This document shows, one piece after another, positions 14,703 to 22,449 of a stretch of 64,000 nucleotides of DNA. The notes below the pieces were generated by a model, which did not search any database, had not been told where the DNA came from, and saw nothing but the letters and a program-made list of their open reading frames with translations. A program made the position numbers and the translations under genes. The DNA is from VRUE01 sp044867645 (GTDB lineage: Bacteria; Actinomycetota; Thermoleophilia; Solirubrobacterales; 70-9), in assembly GCA_044867645.1 (NCBI GenBank), contig JBIOVI010000041.1:1-64000 (forward strand), read 5' to 3'. The first letter of the stretch is position 1. The number at the start of each line of letters is the position of its first letter.

Positions 14703-14760
14703 GGCCGGTCTTTCCCGCCAGGGCGTTTACGACCTGCTGGCGGAGCGACGCGGCGCATAG
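14635..14760 (+). CDS. Very small HTH ORF overlapping the previous gene (41 aa)
   Basis: Frame shifted relative to the 120-aa gene; its C-terminal half is a clear HTH (VPITQIASEAGLSRQGVYDL). The GTG start at 14635 lies inside the upstream gene. It is either a real micro-HTH protein or the exposed C-terminus of a frameshift product. Confidence 0.45.
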   Translation: MASWSGRCSTQEAGVPITQIASEAGLSRQGVYDLLAERRGA

Positions 14761-14790
14761 CGGCCTCGAAGTCGCGGGCAAAAGGGCGGA

Positions 14791-15043
14791 GTGACTGCTG
14801 ACGAGTTCGCCAAGCGCATGAAGACGAGTGCGGTCCGGCTGGACAGGGCCAACGTTGAGACCCTTGCTCGCCTGGGCAATACCACGCCGGAGCGTGTCGA
14901 AGAGTTCTTGGTCAAGCTTCATCACGCCGAGCCCCCCTGCGTCGCTCGATCAGATCCGGAAGGCCGGCCATCGATTCGGGGGACGACTCGGCGCGTCGCT
15001 CATAAACGCTTTCGGTCCACTCCTTCGCCGCTACCGCTCGTAG
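14791..15043 (+). CDS. Small phage protein with a frameshift at a C6 run
   Basis: GTG start after AAAAGGGCGGA; the N-terminal part (TADEFAKRMKTSAVRLDRA...TPERVEEFLVKLHHAE) looks coding. After the CCCCCC at 14932-14937 this frame turns into antisense-like sequence running over rusA, while the +1 frame continues plausibly (ASLDQIRKAGHRFGGRLGAS) to TAG at 15041, right at the convergent rusA end. Either a programmed +1 shift, a natural mutation, or a homopolymer error. Confidence 0.5.
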
Positions 15044-15402
15044 TCCAGAACGATGATCGTCTCCGGCCGCTCCACCGGAGCAAGCAACTCCACCCGACCG
15101 AACCGGTAGAGGTCGGAGGTATCGTCGAGGAGCCAGTTACCTTCGACCAGAGCATCGCCAAGAGCCTTCTCGAGGATCACCCGGAAGTTCCCTTCGTCGC
15201 GCCGGCGGCGCTGCTTGAACCGGAGGGTGGCGGTGACGCTGACGGACTTCAGCCGCCGCGGCACCTTCTGCTCCATCAGCGCAATCGACAACCACCCCTG
15301 CCATCGCAGCTTCTCCTGCCGGCCGACCGCCCAGTGGGAGCGATAGCCAATGGCGTTGAAGCTTGGCGGGGTACCGGGGATGGCAAGGGTGGCGCGCTGC
15401 AC
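15031..15402 (-). CDS. rusA: RusA-family Holliday junction resolvase (123 aa)
   Basis: Metal-dependent endonuclease that cleaves Holliday junctions in phage DNA before packaging. Seen: N-terminal PGTPPSFNAIGYRSHW, central RRRRDEGNFRVILEKALGDA with catalytic-type Asp residues, and DDTSDLYRFGRVELL. GTG start overlaps the TAG of the holin-like gene. Length normal for the family; an unusual place, amid lysis genes. Confidence 0.8.
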   Translation of the reverse strand: MQRATLAIPGTPPSFNAIGYRSHWAVGRQEKLRWQGWLSIALMEQKVPRRLKSVSVTATLRFKQRRRRDEGNFRVILEKALGDALVEGNWLLDDTSDLYRFGRVELLAPVERPETIIVLDYER

Positions 15403-15569
15403 TACTCGGCGTTCGGGACCACGTAAACCAGAATCGCCGCGAGCGAGTCGAAGACCGCGACAGCCTTAGTTGAGAGTTCGTCAGCGAGCGGGACGTTGAA
15501 TGCTTGGGCGACGGTGACAGCGGCTGCGACAACTGCGATGAATGCCTTGCGGTAGCGAGAGATGTCCAT
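15402..15569 (-). CDS. Small holin-like membrane protein (55 aa)
   Basis: Strong GGAGG before ATG. Two hydrophobic segments (FIAVVAAAVTVAQAF, residues 10-24, and AVFDSLAAILVYVVP near the end) separated by a short loop: the layout of small actinophage holin-like proteins near endolysins. It lies in the lysis region, supporting a role in membrane permeabilisation. Confidence 0.65.
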   Translation of the reverse strand: MDISRYRKAFIAVVAAAVTVAQAFNVPLADELSTKAVAVFDSLAAILVYVVPNAE

Positions 15570-15620
15570 GGTTCCTCCTATTCAGCGCTTGGCGCGCAGG
15601 TAGATACGTTTCGACTGGCT

Positions 15621-15779
15621 TCAGCGCCAGAAGTGCAGGAGCACCCAGATACGGGCGCGGAGATGGGCGAAGGGGAAGAAGAACTCCTTGAGGAAGCGAT
15701 CGCCCTTGTAGACGGCGGCCGTCTGCTGTTCGCCGAGGATGCCGTCGAAGGTGCCCAGCTCTATGCGGTAGCCGAGCAT
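15621..15779 (-). CDS. Small phage protein (52 aa)
   Basis: The ATG overlaps the previous stop (TGATG). C-terminal aromatic/hydrophobic stretch (FFFPFAHLRARIWVLLHFW) may be membrane-associated. Unknown function; part of the lysis operon. Confidence 0.5.
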   Translation of the reverse strand: MLGYRIELGTFDGILGEQQTAAVYKGDRFLKEFFFPFAHLRARIWVLLHFWR

Positions 15780-15955
15780 CAGGACTGCTTTGGCGTTGAC
15801 ACGATTTCCAGAACGGTTCCTGGCTCTAGCTTCCAGGGACCCTGGTAGGAGTCGGGGGTGATCTCGTAGAGGCGACCGCCGGTAATGGTCGGGTCCTCGG
15901 TGTTCTTGACGCTGGCGATTCGAACCACGGGGCGCTTGCGTCTGAATCGGAGCAC
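15779..15955 (-). CDS. Small basic-N-terminus phage protein (58 aa)
   Basis: GTG start directly after GGAGGTAAAG. Basic N-terminus (FRRKRP), then a beta-type domain (GRLYEITPDSYQGPWKLEPG). Between the lysozyme gene and the 52-aa gene. Unknown function. Confidence 0.6.
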   Translation of the reverse strand: MLRFRRKRPVVRIASVKNTEDPTITGGRLYEITPDSYQGPWKLEPGTVLEIVSTPKQS

Positions 15956-15966
15956 GGCTTTACCTC

Positions 15967-16581
15967 CTATTGGTGCCGAGTGGAGCTCAAAAAGAGCCGG
16001 CGCTCAAGACGGCGGCGACGCTGCAGGCCAAGCAGGACTGAGCCATCCGCGTCCCTCACCCAAAGGAGGAGGGCGTTCGCGGCGGCGTTGTACTTGCGTT
16101 CGTTCAGCAAGCGCAGGAAGCTCGAGGACTGCAAGCCGCCCTCCCCTACGTTGAAGGTGAACGAGATTGCGGCAATGCGCTGGCGGACAGTTAGGGGCAC
16201 ATGGACATTGCGGGCGACTGCCTGAGCCGCCGACCGCAGATCCGAAGTCAGGTAGGCGAGAGCCTTCGCCTTGGAGATGACCTGGCCGGGATAGACGTCG
16301 GAGCCGGTGTGCCCGTACCCGATCGTGAGCACGCCGCCGCTGTCGTAGTAGGCGCTGGTCCGCAGGCCCTCGAATGGCGCAACGAAGCGAGCGGCCCAAG
16401 CCAACCTCCAAGACGGCTTGCGTTTTGCCTGGGCGATGAGCTGGTCGAGCCTGCGAACCACCCGCTCTAGCTGAGCCGCTTTCCGTGCATGGCCGCGACG
16501 TTTGGTTGCCTTTAGGAGAGCGAGCTGACGTCGCTGTTTCCGGGCATAACGCTTGCGCCGCGCCTCAAGCCGCTTTTGCAT
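15967..16581 (-). CDS. GH24 (T4-type) lysozyme endolysin with basic N-terminal module (204 aa)
   Basis: Hydrolyses peptidoglycan glycan strands at host lysis. The catalytic E71, D80 and T86 keep the exact E-8-D-5-T spacing of T4 lysozyme (FEGLRTSAYYDSGGVLTIGY). Residues 1-50 are a basic helical module with TKRRGHARKAAQ that also occurs in the next lysin. No signal peptide, so export depends on the holin-like proteins. ATG overlaps the previous stop (TGATG). Confidence 0.9.
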   Translation of the reverse strand: MQKRLEARRKRYARKQRRQLALLKATKRRGHARKAAQLERVVRRLDQLIAQAKRKPSWRLAWAARFVAPFEGLRTSAYYDSGGVLTIGYGHTGSDVYPGQVISKAKALAYLTSDLRSAAQAVARNVHVPLTVRQRIAAISFTFNVGEGGLQSSSFLRLLNERKYNAAANALLLWVRDADGSVLLGLQRRRRLERRLFLSSTRHQ

Positions 16582-17096
16582 CAGGCGGCGAGGTGGTCGT
16601 GGTCACCGTGGTCCGGGAAGACCCCGGAGTATTTGACCCCGTTCTTGACGTACCAACCATCGGGTCCGAATAGCTCCAGGAAGTAGCCGGCACCGAAACG
16701 CTCGAGCAGCGCTCGTTGTGCCGCTTTCTCCGGCTGCTCGCTGGGATCGTCAGAGCCGAGGTCCACTGCGCGTCGCTGTGAGGGTCCGTGGTAGGTGACC
16801 GAGTCGTAGCGGACCGTCGAGGAAACGTAGACGCCCTCGACGTTGTTCAGCACCCAGCGCAGTGCCTTGCGGATCTTGCGCCGATTCAGAGGGAGCGGCT
16901 CATGTCCGTTCCAGTCGATGCGCCCTTGGCGGATCTTGCGCTGAATCAGCTTCGCCAGCTTGCGCATCCCTCGCCCGTGCTGGGCGGCCTCTTTTGCATG
17001 ACCGCGCTTGCCGGTCTTACGGAAGAGGGAGCGCTGTCGCTTGCGTCCAGCGGCGTGCTTGGCGAATTTCTCGCGCAAGGTCTTGAGAGAGGCCAC
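16581..17096 (-). CDS. M15-like peptidase endolysin with the same N-terminal module (171 aa)
   Basis: The C-terminal half shows a metallopeptidase-like pattern H103...D112 (YHGPSQRRAVDL) and HDH at 166-168, as in D-Ala-D-Ala carboxypeptidase/L-alanyl-D-glutamate peptidase folds; assigned by motif only. Residues about 18-50 (TGKRGHAKEAAQ) mirror the lysozyme's N-terminal module. GTG start after AAAGGAGGG. Together the two cut glycan and peptide bonds. Confidence 0.65.
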   Translation of the reverse strand: MASLKTLREKFAKHAAGRKRQRSLFRKTGKRGHAKEAAQHGRGMRKLAKLIQRKIRQGRIDWNGHEPLPLNRRKIRKALRWVLNNVEGVYVSSTVRYDSVTYHGPSQRRAVDLGSDDPSEQPEKAAQRALLERFGAGYFLELFGPDGWYVKNGVKYSGVFPDHGDHDHLAA

Positions 17097-17153
17097 GGGT
17101 GGCCCTCCTTTCGAGGTAGCTATTAGGCCGCGCTCAGGCGGCGAGGGTGGGAA

Positions 17154-17495
17154 CTACGAAGTGGAGGCGGAGGTGACTTTCTGGAACTCAGCCTCAAGAG
17201 CATCGAAGTCGGCGCGCAGAGCGGCGAGGCGCTCGCGAAGGCGTTTGATCTCCTCGTCACGCCGTTTGATTTCTTCGCCCCACTCCCTGTCGCGCCGCTC
17301 CAGCTCTCGTCGCAACTCTTCGTTGACCTTGATCAGGGTGTCGGCGGCGATCTGGTCGGTCTTGGCGTCGAGCTGGCCGCGTTCCTTGTTGATCTTCAAG
17401 ACGTTGAAAACACCGCTGACGCCGCCCGCCCCGAGGAACGCGGCAGCGATCAGGCCAGCACCGGTGAGGTCGATCGCTCCCAGTAGCTCAACCAT
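17154..17495 (-). CDS. Holin-like membrane-anchored coiled coil (113 aa)
   Basis: One N-terminal hydrophobic segment (about 7-32) and a long charged coiled coil (about 35-105) rich in ER/EI heptads. Similar small proteins occur in phage lysis cassettes as holin partners or spanin-like factors. Overlaps the upstream membrane gene by 8 bp. Confidence 0.6.
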   Translation of the reverse strand: MVELLGAIDLTGAGLIAAAFLGAGGVSGVFNVLKINKERGQLDAKTDQIAADTLIKVNEELRRELERRDREWGEEIKRRDEEIKRLRERLAALRADFDALEAEFQKVTSASTS

Positions 17496-17934
17496 CGTGC
17501 CGCATCTCCAGAGTCACGTAACCGGTCACAGCGACATGGCGGGCACGTCGGAAGCAGCCGATGGCAAGAGCGAGGATGAACGCGCCGGTGAGCCAGCCGT
17601 TGGGGGCGAGTCCGGCGACGATCGAGTAGTAGGCCGCGAAGCCCCCGGCGAGCAAAGACATCCCGACCGCCTCGGCCTTGCGGATGCCTCGGATCACACC
17701 GATCATCGAGAGGACGCCGCCGGCAAACCAGACGGCATTGAAGAGCGCGAACACGAAAGGGGAAAGCACCGTCGCGGAGGCCGAGGCTTGGCTCAGCTCC
17801 GGTGCGATGAGGTTGACGATCCCCGTGAAGGCCACGCCCCCTGAGAACCACGTGACGAGCTGATGCGACGCGAGATAGGGGCGCTGATGGTGAGGCACCG
17901 GATTCAGTCGCTTTAGGGCTCGGACAGAAGTCAT
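17488..17934 (-). CDS. Multi-span membrane protein of the lysis region (148 aa)
   Basis: Four hydrophobic segments (about 30-45, 58-82, 89-108, 115-127) make a small polytopic protein; candidate holin by location next to the lysins, though larger than usual. ATG start. Overlap with the next gene indicates co-translation. Confidence 0.6.
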   Translation of the reverse strand: MTSVRALKRLNPVPHHQRPYLASHQLVTWFSGGVAFTGIVNLIAPELSQASASATVLSPFVFALFNAVWFAGGVLSMIGVIRGIRKAEAVGMSLLAGGFAAYYSIVAGLAPNGWLTGAFILALAIGCFRRARHVAVTGYVTLEMRHDG

Positions 17935-17964
17935 CGGTCTCCGTTGGGGTCGGGGTTGGGTACT

Positions 17965-18177
17965 ATGCGCGGCGTGAAGCTGGGGCTTTTGGTAGTGGCT
18001 ATCGCGTTGGCACTCGCGCCATCCGCCTGGGCATCCCCCTTTACGCCAAAACTCGAAGCCGACTATGACTTCGCTGCAAGCTGGTGGGGGGCGATACCTG
18101 TCGGCTGTTCAAGCGTCGACCGCGAGCTCGTGCCGCCAGCATCCGTCGACACGTCGCCTTTGACATCGGCAACCTGA
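17965..18177 (+). CDS. Short secreted protein, possibly truncated (70 aa)
   Basis: Clean signal peptide (GLLVVAIALALAPSAWA) followed by only about 45 mature residues with ADYDFAASWWGAIPVGCSSV. The mature part reads like the N-terminus of a larger secreted protein and stops abruptly, so this may be a truncated gene. Plus strand, opposite to the lysis and tail genes. Confidence 0.45.
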   Translation: MRGVKLGLLVVAIALALAPSAWASPFTPKLEADYDFAASWWGAIPVGCSSVDRELVPPASVDTSPLTSAT

Positions 18178-18314
18178 TAGGCGAGCAGCTTAGGATCGGC
18201 TGGATCGGGCGTCGCCATGAGTGTGCTTGTCTCCGGTCATGGTCTCCTGGGGGTGGGGGCTCTGGTACGGTCGCGGTCTGATCAGGGGTAAACGGAGGCG
18301 CAGAGGAGGCCACA

Positions 18315-19016
18315 ATGCACAAGGTCCGCATCCATCACGCAACCGTCATTTCGGTCTTAGCGCTTGTGGTCGCACTCACGAGTGCTGGAGCCTGGGCGGG
18401 AACTGTGCTGGTTGGCTCCAAGCAGATCCGCAATGGCTCTATCCGTTCGGCCGACCTGCACAAGTCGGCGGTCCGGTCGAGCGACATCGGGCCGAGTGCC
18501 GTGACCTCCTCCGATGTGAAGGACGATGCGGTGCAGGGGCCAGAGATCGGAGAAGGCGCTGTTCAGACGTCAGACATCGGGGAAGGACAAGTGCAGCCGC
18601 AGGATGTGACGGCTCCTGCACCGAAGCAGCTCCATGAGGTTGACGTGGCCGAAGCCGAGGTTGGCGCAGAATTCACCCTGGTGGACAATGTCGGCACCTA
18701 CAGCAAGGAGGACTCAACGTCCGTTCTTGAGGTCGACTGGACGGGAACTGCCGAAGCGCCCACCACGTCCTGCACCTTCCAGCTTCGGGTTGATGGGCTC
18801 CCAAGTCCAGATGGAGGCGGACTCATTTTTGTGCAGCTAGGCGATATCACGAGTGTCTCGGCCGCCGCACTTTTCCCTGGCCTCGCTTCTGGCGAGCACA
18901 TGATCGAAGTCTGGGCTCAATCCAAGCCAGCCCCTGGCTCTACGGATCCGTGCATAGTGGGTCCTGAAGAAGCGGGGATTCCCCAAACCTTCGTCATCAG
19001 CGAGCGAATCGTCTAG
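18315..19016 (+). CDS. Secreted repeat protein, probable lysogenic conversion gene (233 aa)
   Basis: Signal peptide at 1-28 (VISVLALVVALTSAGAWA). Residues about 36-97 carry short repeats of the form GSIRSADL, SAVRSSDI, SAVTSSDV, GAVQTSDI, GQVQPQDV, a solenoid-like spacer of secreted actinobacterial proteins. The C-terminal 130 residues are a beta-rich domain with a disulphide-like Cys pair. GAGGAGG precedes the ATG. It opposes the tail operon and overlaps its last gene by 4 bp at the ends, as a moron would. Confidence 0.75.
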   Translation: MHKVRIHHATVISVLALVVALTSAGAWAGTVLVGSKQIRNGSIRSADLHKSAVRSSDIGPSAVTSSDVKDDAVQGPEIGEGAVQTSDIGEGQVQPQDVTAPAPKQLHEVDVAEAEVGAEFTLVDNVGTYSKEDSTSVLEVDWTGTAEAPTTSCTFQLRVDGLPSPDGGGLIFVQLGDITSVSAAALFPGLASGEHMIEVWAQSKPAPGSTDPCIVGPEEAGIPQTFVISERIV

Positions 19017-20761
19017 ACGATCCCGGTCAGCCGAACTCCAGCCCGTTCCAGGATCGCGCTGAGGCGGCTGGAGCTGGTGTCGAGCTGCGCGGTCAAGATC
19101 TTAAAGTCGGCGTCATAGTGGGGCGTCTCGATCACCCGGAACGGTTCTGGTTCGGGCCAGTCGCTCAGCTCTACGTAGTCTTCGGAACGCAGAGCCCAGA
19201 TTGGCAGGGGGCCCATCGTCGGGTGCTGAATCTCCGGGATGTGGCCTTCGCTTTTCGGCCGGATGGTGAGCGTCCCAGAGCGCTGAGGGAGCCTGCGCTC
19301 GGCCATGTAGACAGCGCCGACCTGGAACGCCGTCTGGGGGTAGGCGAGCGGGAAGCCCACCGAGAGGACGCCCCAACGCCGGCGGCCGCGGCGCGTGTAG
19401 GGGTTGTTGGGGTCGGGGTCGAGCAGGGAAGTGTCTTCGTAGTCGCTTCCCGACCCAGGGGGGCCGGCGGTCCGCGACACGCCGGCGACATCCGTGTAGG
19501 TGACGATGACGCCGTTCAACAGCGTTTCCGACTGCCGGCCGGCTGGGCTCCAATGGGCGCCCCCGGCAATACTCGCCTTCCACGTGAGCCGATCCGGGTC
19601 CCACGGCCGCCAGAAGAATTGCTTTGCCTCCCAAACCGCCCAGTTGTTCAGGAAGTAGGCATTCAGCTTCTCGATCGCCGCTTTGACCGTGCCCTCCTCC
19701 AAGAAGGCCAGGTCCGGGATCGCGAAGCTGGTGTTCGGCATGATCGTCCCGTCGGCACCGACCTTGAAGTTGAGGTCAGGGGCGCCCGTTTCGAGCATGT
19801 GTGGGAGGACATCGTGAGCGTAGAGTCCGGGCAACGTGCCTTCGATTTCACGGAGGGGGAGGCCGTGGTCCCCGTACCGAGCCAGGCGATCGTAGGCCTG
19901 CTGGACCCCGGCGGCGGGGATAGTCGTGGAACTCACCCTCGCCCGCAGCATCGCGTACCGGACCGCAGAGGAAAAGGATGCAACGTGAGCCGCACCATCG
20001 AGGGTCAGACCTACTTCCTGGGAGCCTTCAGCCGGGAAAGCTTCGTTTTCGTGCCCGAAGAGGATCGGTGACTCGAACGGCGACCAGTCGCCCTTGCGAT
20101 TACCCCGGTAACCGACCTTCGCGATCTTGAGACCAGCCGGCGAGGCACACACAACCTCGGCGTCCTCGTTGGTCGGCAAAGACTCTTTGGGCGGATCCCA
20201 CACCAAGCCATCTGGACCCGTGCTGACCGGGATCTTCCCCTGTGGAAAGCCGAAGTTCGCAATGAACTCCCGACGGGCTAGAGGCGGGTCCTCCCAGCCC
20301 TCAAAGCCGAGCTTCACATACAGCGCTCTAAAGGCTTCGTTCTCACTCAGCAGCGCCTGATTGCCGACCGCCTTGACGCCAATGTTGAATCCATCACCGA
20401 ACTCCGAAGGGAAGTGAGCGGTCTGGCCCTCGAAGGCGTTACGACCGAGGGGCTTGGTCCGACCGTAGATGATGATTTCGTCGACCAACTCGAGGTCCGG
20501 CCAGTCTCGACGGGGATCGCGCTGCAATATGAAGCTCGCGTCGCGAAACCCCCCCGGCGCGGAGGTCGAAAAGCTGATCCCCTTTGGAATGCCGCTGGCG
20601 TCCGGCTCGTCTCCTCCCCAGCGAGTGGTCGAGCCGTCTGCGTGGATGAGTTTGACGAAGAGGCGATCGTCGACCGGCTCGTTGACAACGCGAGCAGAGG
20701 GGACGGATGTCGTTGCCGCCGATTCTTTACCTTCGCCTGCGAGGAGAAGGAGCAGGCTCAC
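19013..20761 (-). CDS. Phage tail protein, distal tail/baseplate type (582 aa)
   Basis: Last gene of the tail operon. N-terminal beta-rich region (VKLIHADGSTTRWGGD, PKGISFSTSAPGGFRDASF), typical of siphophage proteins that follow the distal tail protein and often carry receptor-binding parts. GTG start overlaps the previous stop. No clear enzymatic motif; could be the tail-associated adhesin. Confidence 0.7.
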   Translation of the reverse strand: MSLLLLLAGEGKESAATTSVPSARVVNEPVDDRLFVKLIHADGSTTRWGGDEPDASGIPKGISFSTSAPGGFRDASFILQRDPRRDWPDLELVDEIIIYGRTKPLGRNAFEGQTAHFPSEFGDGFNIGVKAVGNQALLSENEAFRALYVKLGFEGWEDPPLARREFIANFGFPQGKIPVSTGPDGLVWDPPKESLPTNEDAEVVCASPAGLKIAKVGYRGNRKGDWSPFESPILFGHENEAFPAEGSQEVGLTLDGAAHVASFSSAVRYAMLRARVSSTTIPAAGVQQAYDRLARYGDHGLPLREIEGTLPGLYAHDVLPHMLETGAPDLNFKVGADGTIMPNTSFAIPDLAFLEEGTVKAAIEKLNAYFLNNWAVWEAKQFFWRPWDPDRLTWKASIAGGAHWSPAGRQSETLLNGVIVTYTDVAGVSRTAGPPGSGSDYEDTSLLDPDPNNPYTRRGRRRWGVLSVGFPLAYPQTAFQVGAVYMAERRLPQRSGTLTIRPKSEGHIPEIQHPTMGPLPIWALRSEDYVELSDWPEPEPFRVIETPHYDADFKILTAQLDTSSSRLSAILERAGVRLTGIV

Positions 20762-21417
20762 CGACCAACCCCCAGCAACGGGAGCGAGCCGGGCCGCGGC
20801 CCTGGTTCTTCGGGCGCGATGAGGATATGCGCGGTGTTCGTATAGCGGGCCGAGGCCAGCGTGACCGTCACTTCACCGGTCGCTTCGGCTGCACCGAGGG
20901 CTTTGGTGGCGAGATAGCCGCCGACCGTGTTATCCAGTCGCTCCGTCCACCCGCCCGGCGGCGTCCCAAGTCCACCCTGGTCGATGCCCCCGCAAAGCAA
21001 TGAAAGGCAGTTCGGAACGGTAGGCGTCACCGAGCCGAATTTCATCGCCGTCGAAGAAGAGTTGTTCGCCTGCAACGCGAAGGTGTTGATTGGCGCAGCG
21101 ACGTTGAATTTTTCGACGGTCGTGATGGCGGCCTCGGTGTATCGAGAAGTACCGCCCCAGGCGATCGTGTGGTTTTTTTCCCCTGCTTCGGCTGCGATCT
21201 TCCAGAACCAGGCCCCAGTGTGCGTTTCAGCGCCTGGCCCGGTGGTCTGTTTCTGGCCAAGCTTGGTCCAGCCGGCCATTTCCGGGGTTACCGTGCCTTC
21301 GAGCATGACCTGGCAGACGAGCAAATTGCCGATCGCGGTCGAAGCAGGCGTTTTCGCGGTCTGGGAGGTTCCCGTGCCGCTGATCTCTTTGGTGGCCAAA
21401 TAGGGAGGGGCCGGCAT
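20758..21417 (-). CDS. Minor tail protein, beta-sandwich type (219 aa)
   Basis: Starts at ATG 21417 after AGGGGCAG. Gly/Thr-rich beta pattern throughout (VTPEMAGWTKLGQKQTTGPG, AWFWKIAAEAGEKNHTIAWG), typical of phage adhesin/carbohydrate-binding-like domains. Upstream in-frame starts would add Arg-rich antisense-like sequence and are rejected. Confidence 0.65.
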   Translation of the reverse strand: MPAPPYLATKEISGTGTSQTAKTPASTAIGNLLVCQVMLEGTVTPEMAGWTKLGQKQTTGPGAETHTGAWFWKIAAEAGEKNHTIAWGGTSRYTEAAITTVEKFNVAAPINTFALQANNSSSTAMKFGSVTPTVPNCLSLLCGGIDQGGLGTPPGGWTERLDNTVGGYLATKALGAAEATGEVTVTLASARYTNTAHILIAPEEPGPRPGSLPLLGVGR

Positions 21418-21425
21418 GTCTGCCC

Positions 21426-22187
21426 CTATGCCGGGATCTTGTAGGCGGAGACCGAGATGTCGACGTCGGCGCCGGTCGTCGCGCACTTGGCTTCGAGTTT
21501 CGTGTTTTTGGAGCCGACGAAAAGGCCGTTCGGCTCCGACACCACGAAGCCACCGCCGAGGACCCCTGCGTATCCCTTCCACTTGACGGATGCACCGTCG
21601 AGGATTTCGACCTTGGTCCCCACCGTGGCGGAGGCGTTGTCGACCATGATCGCGGTGACAACGTAGGCACCTTCGGCGAGGGCCGCGAAGAGCTGCCCCG
21701 CAGTTTCGTTCGTTCGGTTCAGCGTTGCGCTGACCCTTTCGTCGAGGGGCGCCACGGTGGCAAGCTGGCGACCGTGCTTGTCGGCGATCGCGTCGACACG
21801 ATCGTCCTGGGCGACAGCTGCGGGAAGCGCAGTGCGGGCTCGAGCGCCGACCTTGACCGGGTTGCCTGCATCACCTTCGTCGTGGGCTTTGTTGCCCCGA
21901 GGGTCGACCTGGCCGATGTTGTTGGTGCCTGAGGGAAGCGCGGTGCCAAAGTCGATCGTCAGCGCGCCACTGCCATCCCCGACTTTGATCGTGGAACCGA
22001 GCGCTGCCGCGATAGCTTCGAGCTCAGCCAGCGCATCGGCGTCGGCGACCGGCAAAGGGGCTGCGGAGGAGGCGTCGGTCGCAGAACCGTCTGGACCATG
22101 AGTGAGCTTGACGCGCTGGAACTTCGCGCCCCCGATTTCGTCGGCGGCCACGAGTGGGTCTTCGCTGGCTTTGGCGTTGTCTGCCAT
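21426..22187 (-). CDS. Virion-associated tail protein (253 aa)
   Basis: N-terminal ADEIGGAKFQRVKLTHGPDG is a recurring start of phage tail-tip proteins (VAADDIGG..QRVK); function in the tail tip is inferred from location. The C-terminal half is beta-rich (GAYVVTAIMVDNASATVGTK). Overlaps the upstream gene's stop by 1 bp. Confidence 0.65.
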   Translation of the reverse strand: MADNAKASEDPLVAADEIGGAKFQRVKLTHGPDGSATDASSAAPLPVADADALAELEAIAAALGSTIKVGDGSGALTIDFGTALPSGTNNIGQVDPRGNKAHDEGDAGNPVKVGARARTALPAAVAQDDRVDAIADKHGRQLATVAPLDERVSATLNRTNETAGQLFAALAEGAYVVTAIMVDNASATVGTKVEILDGASVKWKGYAGVLGGGFVVSEPNGLFVGSKNTKLEAKCATTGADVDISVSAYKIPA

Positions 22188-22438
22188 CAGGCCTCCTTTT
22201 CGGTCGCTTCCACGGCTTCTGATCTGAGACGGGAGTCCTCTACTGAGGCCACTTCAACTGGTCCCGGAGCGAGGTCGCCCTCGATCCGCTCCCCCCAGTC
22301 GACGATCGCGTAGCGGCCCACTCCGATGAAGCCCTGAAGCAGAGCGTCCTTGGGGTCGCCCTCGAAAACGACATGGGCAGCTACCTTGGCTGCGCGAGGG
22401 TCATCCCCCTCGAGCTTGAGGATCAGGTACTCGGGCAA
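22187..22438 (-). CDS. Small phage protein in the tail operon (83 aa)
   Basis: TTG start with a strong AAGGAGG upstream. Short beta/alpha domain beginning PEYLILKLEGDDPRAAKVAA and an acidic tail. No family recognised. Confidence 0.55.
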   Translation of the reverse strand: MPEYLILKLEGDDPRAAKVAAHVVFEGDPKDALLQGFIGVGRYAIVDWGERIEGDLAPGPVEVASVEDSRLRSEAVEATEKEA

Positions 22439-22449
22439 GACGAGCCTCC

